From contig JANQQS010000118.1 in the NCBI GenBank assembly GCA_028284955.1, positions 1 to 58,347 on the forward strand: 58,347 nt of DNA, written 5' to 3'. This stretch comes from Myxococcota bacterium. GTDB lineage: Bacteria; Myxococcota_A; Polyangia; Polyangiales; Houyiibacteriaceae. The notes below the pieces were generated by a model that saw only the letters and a list, made by a program, of their open reading frames with translations, was not told where the DNA came from and did not search any database. This document shows, in pieces, positions 9,273 through 16,603 of this stretch. The position numbers and the translations under genes were made by a program. Every line of letters starts with the position of its first letter. Within the stretch, counting starts at the first letter, position 1.

Positions 9273-9380
9273 AGTTCATTTTGGGGTCATCCCGAAAGAA
9301 CTTGCTGCGTGCGCCGGGCACAGCTTGTTGGTTTTTCGTTTGAGGATTCACTCTGGTTCACAAGTTTATGAAATAAATGG

Positions 9381-10187
9381 TTAATCTTGTTGCCAGGATG
9401 GCGTCTCGAGCGCGCTCAACCGGTCCGCAGCGAGCGCGACAGCCACGATCGCGGCGGTTTCGACCCTGAGCACGTTCGAGCCCAGCGCAACCGGCGTCCA
9501 TCCGCACGCCCGTGCGGCCGCGACCTCGGCGTCTGAAAACCCTCCCTCCGGTCCGACTGTGACCCATACGTCGTGGGCCCTCGTCGATCGCGACGCCCCC
9601 ACCCCTGGCGCGGCGGCTGCGGCCGAGTTCATCGCCTCGAGCGGAGCGGGATGCGGATGGCAGAGCCATCGCGACGTTTCCGACGGCGCTTGCGACCAGA
9701 GCCTATCCGCGGGCTCGGGAGCAGAGATTTCAGGCACGACGCTGCGCCCGCATTGGCGTGCGGCTTGTTCAGAAACGCGTCGCAAGCGCTCGAGGCGGGA
9801 TGCTGCACGGTCTGATCCCCAGCGCGACACGCAGCGCTCTGCGTACATAAGCCGGATGGATTGCACGCCGATCTCTGTGGTGGCCCGGACGATCGCTTCC
9901 AGTTTGGAGCCCTTGGGGATCGCCTGCACCAGGGTCACGGCCACCGATTCGGCCTGGGAAACAGAATCGGAGGGCGATTCCGACATCGGTTGAACCCAAA
10001 CTCCGCCTGCGTCGACCGCGATCGAGGCGGTCATTTCTCCTCCTCGCCCGTCGAAGAGGCGCACGCGATCGCCATCGCGCAAACGCAGCACGCGAGCGTG
10101 GCGCTCAGCTTCTGGACCAAGCCGCGCGGACCGAGCCGGATCACGTATCGAGGGGAGCGGGTCTTGGAACAGTCTTCGGAGTTTCAT
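9381..10187 (-). CDS. rsmE: 16S rRNA (uracil1498-N3)-methyltransferase RsmE
   Basis: 268 residues, normal for the family. It has the PUA-like N-terminal start (HARVLRLRDGDRVRLFDG at 30-47), the central T-E-I-G-V and EQAARQCGR blocks, and the C-terminal SPOUT knot with TVGPEGGFSDAE (210-221) and LGSNVLRVETAA (235-246), where S-adenosylmethionine binds. The enzyme methylates U1498 of 16S rRNA during 30S maturation. The gene lies 16 bases downstream of prmA on the same strand, so the two are very probably cotranscribed with the small membrane protein gene upstream. A 108-base AT-richer gap separates it from the HEAT gene. Confidence 0.95.
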   Translation of the reverse strand: MKLRRLFQDPLPSIRDPARSARLGPEAERHARVLRLRDGDRVRLFDGRGGEMTASIAVDAGGVWVQPMSESPSDSVSQAESVAVTLVQAIPKGSKLEAIVRATTEIGVQSIRLMYAERCVSRWGSDRAASRLERLRRVSEQAARQCGRSVVPEISAPEPADRLWSQAPSETSRWLCHPHPAPLEAMNSAAAAAPGVGASRSTRAHDVWVTVGPEGGFSDAEVAAARACGWTPVALGSNVLRVETAAIVAVALAADRLSALETPSWQQD

Positions 10188-10203
10188 GCCAAAATTGCGA
10201 TGT

Positions 10204-11184
10204 TCATGCGATGTTTGTGGCCTTCATGCGAATAGCCATCCAATCTCCTTCGCCCTGGGTTTCCGTCACGCGCCAGGAGGCAGTCGCGCCATGCGTGAAC
10301 GCGCGCCGGACCTCTTCCTCTTCGGAGGCGAGAATCCCACTGAGTACCAGAGTTCCTTGTGGGGCGGTGCAACGGGCAAGATCGTCTCGCATGGCTGTCA
10401 GCACTGGGGCGCGGATATTGGCCAACACAACGTCGTAGCGCCCTGGGTCTGGATGCCGCTCTGGGTCTGGATGCCGCTCTGGGTCTGGATGCAGCCCTGA
10501 GATTTGACGTAGCCCTGAGATTTGATGCAGCGGAGTGGTGCTCGCCGATAGCGAAACGCCATTCGCCGTCGCGTTCTTGAGCGCGACCGGAATCGCATGC
10601 TCATCGTGGTCGATCGCCACGCACGAGCTGGCCCCGAGGCGCAGCGCAGCAATCGCCAAAATACCGCTCCCAGTGCCCACATCGAGCACTCGCTCGCCAC
10701 CACGAACGCCTGCATCGAGCATGCGCAACACCAGCCGCGTCGTCTCATGGATGCCACTTCCGAACGCGCCCTCGGGGTCGATGACCACGACGACGTCGCC
10801 TGGCAACGCCTCGTAGGGCTCCCAGGAAGGACGAATCACCAAACGCGCGCCGAGGCGCGTGGGTTTGAAATGTTTGCGCCATTCATGCGCCCATTGGTCG
10901 CCTACCACGAACTCAACGCGAGCCGGGTATCGCCCGGCCAGCTGCGTCGCGATCCGCCGCGCGTCTTGCTCCCGCTCGAACGACGCCACCAGCGTGACGT
11001 GGCCGCCCGGCTCGGATTCTCCACGCTTGGAGAGCTCATTTGGGGGCTGTTCGTTTCCGGGAACGAGCGTCGAGCCGTCGCGCTCTTCCACGCCCTGAGC
11101 GCCTTGTTCCCATAGCTCGAGCGAAACCAACTCAGCTGCGCCTGCTGGGACATCGACGTGTACGTATGGATAACGAGGTTGCAT
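10204..11184 (-). CDS. prmA: Ribosomal protein L11 methyltransferase PrmA
   Basis: 326 residues. Signature blocks are DPEGAFGSGIHETT (136-149; the family usually has DPGxAFGTGxHxTT), the Rossmann glycine loop VLDVGTGSGILAIAA (166-180) and ANIRAPVL (255-262). PrmA trimethylates ribosomal protein L11. A five-unit 18-bp tandem repeat inserts ISGLR/ISGLH and HPDPER-type hexapeptides at about 221-248, between the dinucleotide-binding half and ANI; this looks like a surface-loop expansion. ATG 11184 is preferred because GGAGG at 11191-11195 is six bases away. ATG 11190 overlaps the upstream stop codon (ATGA) but abuts the Shine-Dalgarno directly. Confidence 0.93.
   Translation of the reverse strand: MQPRYPYVHVDVPAGAAELVSLELWEQGAQGVEERDGSTLVPGNEQPPNELSKRGESEPGGHVTLVASFEREQDARRIATQLAGRYPARVEFVVGDQWAHEWRKHFKPTRLGARLVIRPSWEPYEALPGDVVVVIDPEGAFGSGIHETTRLVLRMLDAGVRGGERVLDVGTGSGILAIAALRLGASSCVAIDHDEHAIPVALKNATANGVSLSASTTPLHQISGLRQISGLHPDPERHPDPERHPDPGRYDVVLANIRAPVLTAMRDDLARCTAPQGTLVLSGILASEEEEVRRAFTHGATASWRVTETQGEGDWMAIRMKATNIA
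10443..10532. repeat. 18-bp tandem repeat, 5 units, inside prmA
   Basis: Three units of the CTGGGTCTGGATGCCGCT type (10443-10496) are followed by two of the CTGAGATTTGACGTAGCC type (10497-10532), all with an exact 18-bp period. The two types look like diverged forms of one ancestral unit. They encode repeated hexapeptides inside an otherwise conserved housekeeping enzyme and preserve the frame. Confidence 0.92.
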
Positions 11185-11186
11185 AG

Positions 11187-11429
11187 TCATCCTCCGGCGA
11201 CCCACCGCACGCTGAGATACGCGATCAGGGAAACGCCCCAGAGCACCGGAGCCACCCGATAGCCCGCGCGCCATGCCACCCACGGCGTCAGTGGCGGAAT
11301 CCACGCCAGCAGACGCAGCGTGCGCGTGGGGCCGCGGCGAACGCCGGCCAGCCAGTTGACCACATGCACCACGAACATCAGCGTACCGAGGCCGATGGCG
11401 AGAATCAGCAGCGGGATATCAGCGTTCAC
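11187..11429 (-). CDS. Small membrane protein, unknown
   Basis: 80 residues with two or three hydrophobic segments (about 5-28, 38-52 and 57-76) separated by a basic R-R-G-P-T-R-T loop. I do not recognise a family. It begins with GTG at 11429 and its TGA overlaps the first possible prmA start (ATGA), so it probably heads the small-protein/prmA/rsmE operon. It is divergent from the homoserine dehydrogenase gene, with an 89-base intergenic region that must hold both promoters. Confidence 0.65.
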   Translation of the reverse strand: MNADIPLLILAIGLGTLMFVVHVVNWLAGVRRGPTRTLRLLAWIPPLTPWVAWRAGYRVAPVLWGVSLIAYLSVRWVAGG

Positions 11430-11518
11430 CAGCTGGGCTGTAGCAGGTTTCGGCGCGAGATCAGGGTCAGCCTCCGACTTCGGTGGTCGGATGCGCGGGG
11501 GCTGCTAGGGTCGGCGAC

Positions 11519-12844
11519 GTGGCACAATCTATCCGCATCGGGCTGATTGGCTGTGGGGTCGTGGGCACGGGGATTTTGCGCCTGCTGCGTGACCACGCAG
11601 GCAGTATCGAAAGCCGGCTCGGCGCGCCCCTCGATATACGACGCATTGTCGTTCGAGACGCTTCCAGCGCGCGGGACGAGGTGGTCCCCCGAAACCTCCT
11701 GTCGACCGACGCGCAAGCGTTGCTCGACGATTCAGAAATCGACATCGTCGTCGAAGTGATGGGAGGCGTGTCCCGGGCCGGAGAGCTCGTCCGAGCGGCT
11801 CTTGAACGTGGCAAGCATGTCGTGACGGCCAACAAAGCGTTGCTCGCCGAACAGGGCGATGAGCTGGTGACCCTGGCCGAGGCACGAAGCGTCGACCTCT
11901 ACTTTGAAGCGGCCGTGGCGGGAGGGATTCCCATCATTCGCGTGCTTCGCGAAGCGCTTGCGTCCGACCAAGTGGTCGCCCTACGCGGCATCGTCAACGG
12001 CACCAGCAACTACATTCTGTCGCGGATGCAGTCTGAGGGATCGAGTTTCGAGGACGCGCTTCGGGAAGCTCAGGCCGCAGGCTACGCCGAAGCCGACCCC
12101 ACGCTCGACGTCAACGGTGGCGACGCGTGCCACAAGCTTGCCATCTTGGCCACGCTTGCGTTCGGGGCGCGCGTCCAGCCCACCGACGTACCCACCGAAG
12201 GCATCGAATCCATCACCGCGGGCGACATCGAGTTCGCGAAGCGGTTTGGGTTTGTCATCAAACCGCTCGCCGTTGCGCGGCAAGTTCTCGGAGCTTCGTC
12301 GCCTGAACAGCATTCGACGAAGCTCGACCTCCGGGTGCATCCCGCGTTGGTTCCTCAAGACAGCGTGCTCGCGTCGATTCCGGGTGCGATCAACGCGGTT
12401 CACATCGAAGGCGCGATGCTAGGCCCATGCGTGCTCTCGGGTCCGGGGGCGGGAGCGCTCCCCACCGCGATGAGCGTGGTCAGCGACATTGTCGACGTAG
12501 GCCGCAACTTGCTCATCGGCGCGCACGGCCGCGTTCCCTCGCGCGCGTTTCGCGGCGACCGGCTCAAGACCATTCCCATTCAAGACGCCGGCGACCATCG
12601 CTCCCGATTTTACTTGCGCACGATGGTGCGCGACGAACCTGGCGTGCTGGCTGCGATCGCCAACGTGCTCGGCAAAAACCACGTGTCCATCGAGCAAATG
12701 TTTCAAGACGGAAGCGACACGCCCGTGGCGGTGGTCATGCTGACCCATGAAGCGCGTGAACGCGACGTGACGGCCGCGCTAAAGCAAATCGATGCGCTGG
12801 CCAACGTCGTGAGCGCCGCCCAAGCGATCCGCGTCGAACACTGA
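11519..12844 (+). CDS. hom: Homoserine dehydrogenase with C-terminal ACT domain
   Basis: 441 residues. It catalyses NAD(P)H-dependent reduction of aspartate semialdehyde to homoserine, the branch point to threonine and methionine. Motifs: the nucleotide-binding loop GLIGCGVVGTG (8-18), TANKALLAE (103-111), GIVNGTSNYIL (157-167) and EADPTLDVNGGDACHKLAIL (191-210) with the probable catalytic Lys206. Residues from about 358 form an ACT domain (F-Y-L-R-T-M-V-R-D-E-P-G-V-L), the usual site for threonine feedback. GTG 11519 is chosen because AGGG at 11507-11510 lies eight bases upstream and the Rossmann loop then begins at the normal distance. It stands alone, not in a visible threonine operon. Confidence 0.95.
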   Translation: MAQSIRIGLIGCGVVGTGILRLLRDHAGSIESRLGAPLDIRRIVVRDASSARDEVVPRNLLSTDAQALLDDSEIDIVVEVMGGVSRAGELVRAALERGKHVVTANKALLAEQGDELVTLAEARSVDLYFEAAVAGGIPIIRVLREALASDQVVALRGIVNGTSNYILSRMQSEGSSFEDALREAQAAGYAEADPTLDVNGGDACHKLAILATLAFGARVQPTDVPTEGIESITAGDIEFAKRFGFVIKPLAVARQVLGASSPEQHSTKLDLRVHPALVPQDSVLASIPGAINAVHIEGAMLGPCVLSGPGAGALPTAMSVVSDIVDVGRNLLIGAHGRVPSRAFRGDRLKTIPIQDAGDHRSRFYLRTMVRDEPGVLAAIANVLGKNHVSIEQMFQDGSDTPVAVVMLTHEARERDVTAALKQIDALANVVSAAQAIRVEH

Positions 12845-12856
12845 TCGACGCGTTTT

Positions 12857-12903
12857 GTGACCTTGAATACTCCGCGTCCGAGGTTTCGGAGCCGGAAGGG
12901 TCA
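12857..12903. other. Imperfect intergenic hairpin after hom
   Basis: TGACCTT...CTCCG pairs with CGGAG...AGGGTCA across a short loop in the 190-base gap between hom and the Cys-rich lipoprotein gene. No T-run follows, so it is a weak terminator candidate at best. Nothing else is visible in this gap apart from the AAGGAG ribosome-binding site of the next gene. Confidence 0.3.
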
Positions 12904-13034
12904 TCTGACCTCAGTGCGTACGGTTTGGGTCGCTTCGATACACGCGAAAATCGCTGGCACGAAAACTGCTTTGACAGTCACCAACCGGGCGACTGGCGGC
13001 TCCGCGCGGAGGCAAGTTGCCGAAGGAGTGACCA

Positions 13035-13733
13035 ATGCATACTGGGTCTAATTGGAAGTTGTTTGTACTCGCGACGTTCGCAGGGGCTGGGTGGATGGGA
13101 GGTTGCGCGACGAACACCTCAACCGAAGTCGGCAACGCAACCGGACAAAATTCCGTGCTGGACAACAACATTCTTCTCAATCGAGTGTTTGGTCCATTGC
13201 CAGGATCGGCTGGAGTTGCCGCGACGGGTGGTGTGTCAGGGACGACCCTGTGCCAAGGGTCGACTCTGCTTGTCGCCACCGATGCGTTCGTCTGCGGGAC
13301 CGTTGAGTCGCGCTTGCAAAGCGATTCCTGCCCGGCCGGCTATGAACAATCCTCAGTCACAAGCATCTTCGCATCGGGAGGAATGGCGCCTATGTTTTCG
13401 TGCGCACGGGAGATCATCGATTCGCGGAGAGTCATTCAATACAGCTCCCTGCCAGCTCTAACGCCGTGCGCCCAGGGGGCGTCTGCGATCCGCGCGAACG
13501 GTGTGCGAACACCGATCAACGGAGCGAACGTATTGCTCTTCTCCTATGAGCTGCTCTGCAGCTGCCCGGCGGAGAACATCAGCATTCCGAGCGACTGGCC
13601 AGATCCAAACAATCAGGATGTGACCACCGCGGTAAGCGAAGCGACCTGCGGTCCCAGTGCGACCAGCGGTGGTTTGTGTCCGGGCGGGTCCGCACCCCGG
13701 TGCAACATCGACGGTACTGGCTGCGTCTGCTGA
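13035..13733 (+). CDS. Cys-rich lipoprotein, unrecognised family (paralogue A)
   Basis: 232 residues. A lipoprotein signal ends at MGGC (Cys24), with Ala at +2. The exported part carries at least twelve cysteines in a pattern shared with the protein at 21841-22605: CQGSTLLVATD with a following C-G-T, S-C-P, C-A-R-E...R-V-I-Q-Y-S-S-L-P...C, an L-C-S-C-P block, and a final P-R-C...G-C-V-C. The spacing suggests a disulfide-stabilised extracytoplasmic domain. I recognise no known family. The start is clear: AAGGAG at 13023-13028 lies six bases from ATG 13035. It is convergent, 37 bases apart, with the lipoprotein gene at 13771-14301. Confidence 0.8.
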   Translation: MHTGSNWKLFVLATFAGAGWMGGCATNTSTEVGNATGQNSVLDNNILLNRVFGPLPGSAGVAATGGVSGTTLCQGSTLLVATDAFVCGTVESRLQSDSCPAGYEQSSVTSIFASGGMAPMFSCAREIIDSRRVIQYSSLPALTPCAQGASAIRANGVRTPINGANVLLFSYELLCSCPAENISIPSDWPDPNNQDVTTAVSEATCGPSATSGGLCPGGSAPRCNIDGTGCVC

Positions 13734-13770
13734 CGACGGCGGCTCGTCCGTCGATGCGATGCGCGAACGC

Positions 13771-14301
13771 CTATCGTGCTATGATGGGGCTGCAGGTGCC
13801 TGGCTGATCGCGCTCCATGCAGCGTACGCCGCAACCGCAGATGCGGGCGCGGGAGCATGTTGTGAACCTTCCGGTGCAGTCTCGGTTGCTCCAGCATCCG
13901 GCGTCGAGCGGCGGTTTGCACACCCCTTCGCCGCCCAGGGTACATTGCGCGCGGTGGCATTGCTGGCCGCGCATGCAGTCGCTGTCGTCGAAGCAGCAGC
14001 CCTCGCGTGATGCGAGTCTACAGGTGGACCCTTCGCCGCTTGAGCCATCTAGTTGACCTCCGTCGGTCGGTTCGCCTCCGTCGCCGTCCGTGCTGGCGTC
14101 GCTGAGGCTGGCGTCACTCGAGCCGCCATCGTCGACGGTCGTCATTGCGCTGTCGCGCGTACTTCCGTCGTTCACTGTTTCGTTCGACGAAGCGTCGCGC
14201 GAAGCGCTCGAATCGTCACCACAGCCGACCGAGAACATCATCGAAGCAAGAACCAAGCAAATCCATTTCATGAGCGCAGTAAAGCAACGAAACGCCTGCA
14301 T
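13771..14301 (-). CDS. CGDD-type Cys-rich lipoprotein
   Basis: 176 residues. The signal peptide ends at SVGC (Cys27), followed by GDDSSAS and a long Asp/Ser/Gly-rich linker (residues 30-80). A Cys-rich domain follows with CCFDDSDCMRGQQC and CWSNRDCTGRFTTC, motifs common in surface lipoproteins of myxobacteria-like organisms. No enzymatic motif is seen. ATG 14301 lies two bases after the stop codon of the sucrase/ferredoxin-like gene (14304), so translation is probably coupled. An internal ATG at 14271 would leave too short a signal peptide. Role unknown; likely surface-exposed and disulfide-bonded. Confidence 0.75.
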   Translation of the reverse strand: MQAFRCFTALMKWICLVLASMMFSVGCGDDSSASRDASSNETVNDGSTRDSAMTTVDDGGSSDASLSDASTDGDGGEPTDGGQLDGSSGEGSTCRLASREGCCFDDSDCMRGQQCHRAQCTLGGEGVCKPPLDAGCWSNRDCTGRFTTCSRARICGCGVRCMERDQPGTCSPIIAR

Positions 14302-14303
14302 GG

Positions 14304-15290
14304 CTAGTCCGCGAATGCGGAGGAGGGCGAGGGCGCATCTTCGAATCGAAAGCGCTGGAGGGTGACCGGTTCTTCGCCGCAGCTCTTGACGATGGGGCGT
14401 GCGAGAACTTCCTCTTGAACCGCGATATGTTGCGTTTCGCCACCAAGTCGAACAGCGACGTAGGTGGGCTCGGCGGAGCGTGGAGCGAGCGCAAGTTCGG
14501 CTTGGTAATGCCGCGCGCCGGATCGCTCCAGGGCAAACGCATGAGCGGCTTGGGCCGGCGGCGGATAGCCGCAAAGACCGCGAAAGCGATCCAATCGATA
14601 GAGTTCGCCTCGCGCTTCGGCGTCGAGCAAAGATTGCGCTTCGTTTGCCTGAACTCGGCCGTAGCATGCGCCGGCAGGGAGCGAAACGACGTTCGCTGCG
14701 AATCGGTGGCCACCCACATGGGTGGTTTGCCACACGTTGGCGGTCAGCGCGGCCAAGGATTGGTAGACCGAGTTGCCGAGGCGCGCGCAGCAAGGGTCCC
14801 GTTTCCCATGAGTGCACACCAGATACAGAGGTTCGTTCTTCGCTGGGTCATCGGAGGCAACGTCTCGCGACGCGCTGGAAGAGCCCGAAGCTCCAGGAAG
14901 TTGTACATCAAGAAGGTCGTCCAATGTGTTGAGCGTCCATGACCATAGCGATGAGCCAGCCGAGCTCGTACGCGCCAGAAAAAGAGCGCGCTGCTGTTCG
15001 GGGATGGGCTTTCGAAGCTCAGGCTTTCGAAGCTCAGGCTTTCGAAGCTGGGGTTTTCGAATGAGCTGAATTCGGCAGGGCGACAGGAGCGTTTGCCATT
15101 CCGTCAGCCGGTCGACGATGTCCGAGGACAAACCGGCCGACTCAAGTGGCTTCGGCGCCCATGTGCCCGAGTGTTCGAGTAAGATCCAATGCTCTGCATG
15201 CGGCGCGGTGCCCCAAAGCGGTTCGCTGGCCGCGCGCGAGGAAGCCTCGCAGGGTAGTGTGTTGCGTGAAGGCTTGCTCGGGGTGGTCAT
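14304..15290 (-). CDS. Sucrase/ferredoxin-like family protein
   Basis: 328 residues. The central CTHGKRDPCCARLG block and the downstream T-H-V-G-G-H-R-F-A-A-N and YGRVQ motifs match the Suc_Fer-like family, whose members have a thioredoxin-like [2Fe-2S] ferredoxin fold. The biochemical role of the family is poorly defined. A 15-bp tandem repeat inserts KPQLR/KPELR pentapeptides in the N-terminal third. It probably forms an operon with the coiled-coil gene upstream (48-base gap) and the CGDD lipoprotein gene downstream (two-base gap). No clear Shine-Dalgarno sequence precedes the ATG. Confidence 0.85.
   Translation of the reverse strand: MTTPSKPSRNTLPCEASSRAASEPLWGTAPHAEHWILLEHSGTWAPKPLESAGLSSDIVDRLTEWQTLLSPCRIQLIRKPQLRKPELRKPELRKPIPEQQRALFLARTSSAGSSLWSWTLNTLDDLLDVQLPGASGSSSASRDVASDDPAKNEPLYLVCTHGKRDPCCARLGNSVYQSLAALTANVWQTTHVGGHRFAANVVSLPAGACYGRVQANEAQSLLDAEARGELYRLDRFRGLCGYPPPAQAAHAFALERSGARHYQAELALAPRSAEPTYVAVRLGGETQHIAVQEEVLARPIVKSCGEEPVTLQRFRFEDAPSPSSAFAD
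15009..15068. repeat. 15-bp tandem repeat, 4 units, in coding sequence
   Basis: CTTTCGAAGCTCAGG occurs twice exactly (15009-15023, 15024-15038), then in two diverging copies. It encodes a pentapeptide RKPEL-type repeat in the sucrase/ferredoxin-like protein, with copy quality decaying toward one end. Confidence 0.9.
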
Positions 15291-15338
15291 GGCGAGGGCG
15301 GCTGCGCGATCCTTGTCTACCGGGTGCGCGACCCTTGT

Positions 15339-15680
15339 CTATCGGGAGCCGGGCCGGTCCATGGCAGGAGGGGGGACGGGCAGAGGCGCGCTCATTTGTG
15401 CTTCCGCGCTCTGGATGGTGGCTTCGCGGCGCTCGAGGAGCGCTTGGTTCCAGGCGTCGTACTGCGCTTGAAAGGCTTGCGTTCGTCCGGCTGCTTGGGT
15501 TCGTAAACGTTCCAGTTGGCGTCGTCGGCTGCCATCTACCTCGGTTCGCAACGCGGATTCAACGTCGCGGAGCACCCGACGAGCTCTCACCACGGCTTCC
15601 GAGAAGTTTTCTCGAAGGGCAAAATTTTCGGCCTGAACCAGCTGAATGGCCCAACGCTCCTCGGGCGTCACGTCTTTCAT
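15339..15680 (-). CDS. Small coiled-coil protein, unknown
   Basis: 113 residues, rich in Arg, Glu, Gln and Ala, with heptad-like patterns over about 10-95 that suggest one long helical or coiled-coil rod. It ends in a Pro-rich tail (APLPVPPPAMD). There is no signal peptide or membrane segment. The family is not recognised. It is the first gene of the minus-strand group continuing into the sucrase/ferredoxin-like gene and is divergent from the bactofilin gene, so it shares an 87-base upstream region with it. Its reality is inferred from reading direction and amino-acid composition. Confidence 0.55.
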   Translation of the reverse strand: MKDVTPEERWAIQLVQAENFALRENFSEAVVRARRVLRDVESALRTEVDGSRRRQLERLRTQAAGRTQAFQAQYDAWNQALLERREATIQSAEAQMSAPLPVPPPAMDRPGSR

Positions 15681-15767
15681 TGCCGTCCACTCTACCCAAA
15701 TGGGCGAGCCCGTCCAGTGAATGAGCCCTGTTTGACCAGACGTGAGACGCTGCGTACGGTCCCGGCG

Positions 15768-16157
15768 ATGTCAAAGCCGGACACCAGCGGATGGGAAGAA
15801 ATCAACGCGTTGCTGGGCCGAGGAACGTCGTACGAAGGCAAGCTGAGCTTCGAGGGCCGGGTGCGTATCGATGGCAACTTTCGGGGCGAAATCTTCAGCG
15901 ATGACCTGCTGATCGTCGGAGAGGGAGCGGAGATTCACGCCCGCGTCGAAGTCGGTACCCTCATTGTGCTTGGTGGCGCGATTGTCGGGGACGTTTCTGC
16001 GCGCTACCTCGTAGAGCTTCACGCGCCCGGTAAGGTTCAAGGAGCGATTCACACGCCTCAAATTTTTATTGAAAAAGGCGTCGTGTTTGACGGCAACTGC
16101 ACGATGTCCCCGGAGACCGAAGTCCGCGAGTTCGACGGCGAAGCGACCCTTCTCTAG
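15768..16157 (+). CDS. Bactofilin
   Basis: 129 residues, typical for the bactofilin (DUF583) family of cytoskeletal proteins, which polymerise without nucleotide into filaments and help organise cell shape or polar assemblies. The core from about 15-115 shows the right-handed beta-helix pattern of short hydrophobic strands with glycines: Y-E-G-K-L-S-F-E-G-R-V-R-I-D-G-N-F-R-G-E, then L-I-V-G-E-G-A-E-I. Short unstructured termini flank it, as usual. ATG 15768 places the conserved core at the normal position; no strong ribosome-binding site is seen. The divergent coiled-coil gene could be a partner, but that is only positional. Confidence 0.93.
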   Translation: MSKPDTSGWEEINALLGRGTSYEGKLSFEGRVRIDGNFRGEIFSDDLLIVGEGAEIHARVEVGTLIVLGGAIVGDVSARYLVELHAPGKVQGAIHTPQIFIEKGVVFDGNCTMSPETEVREFDGEATLL

Positions 16158-16603
16158 GCGCCTGTAGGCAGGGCGACATTTCAGACCTGGAATGTTGGGA
16201 ATCGCGCGAAAGCTGGTGCGCGAGAGTCGAGTTCGCGTCTGACACGGCGAGCGATAGAGGTTGCGCGCTCCCCCTTGCAGGTGACATTGTTTCAAGCCGA
16301 ATTAGTGCTGCGAGAATTCCCGCGCTGCGGCCGAATCGTTCAACTCATGAAGAAGTTTTTTTAGTCCATACGCAACTGCTCGCGGCGTCAGCCGATAAAG
16401 GGACATTCTCTCGCGGTCGGTCTTCCGAGAGCTTGGAGCTCCCGGGATTGGCAGTGGGAGCCAGGTCGACGGCGTGAATGGGGTCGACGGCGTGAATGGG
16501 GTCGACAGCGTGAATGGGGTCGACGGCGTGAATGGGGTCGGCAAGAGGAAAACAGCCCAATCGTTTTTTGATGTGTACTTCGTGTTGGTTTTCGGAGGTT
16601 ACG
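16158..16603. other. Intergenic region with 18-bp repeats upstream of FG-GAP gene
   Basis: This 446-base gap carries no convincing gene. On the minus strand an 80-codon frame (16302-16544) exists, but its first half is just the translated tandem repeat. A shorter internal frame beginning M-S-L-Y-R-L could encode a 34-residue peptide and is preceded by GAGAGA; I rate that as weak. The main structure is the repeat at 16465-16542. GGAGG at 16594-16598 serves the following gene. Confidence 0.5.
16465..16542. repeat. 18-bp intergenic tandem repeat, 4 units
   Basis: Four units of GTCGACGGCGTGAATGGG (one with a single change) plus a partial fifth lie about 60-140 bases upstream of the first FG-GAP lipoprotein gene. 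Each unit contains a GTCGAC palindrome. The repeat could modulate promoter spacing or bind a protein, or be neutral. Confidence 0.93.

Noticed and set aside
16465-16542. CRISPR array
   Set aside because: Units are directly adjacent 18-bp repeats without spacers; the same holds for the other tandem repeats.
16302-16544. 80-residue minus-strand protein
   Set aside because: More than a third of it is the translated tandem repeat and no family or conserved context supports it; a 34-residue internal peptide cannot be excluded.
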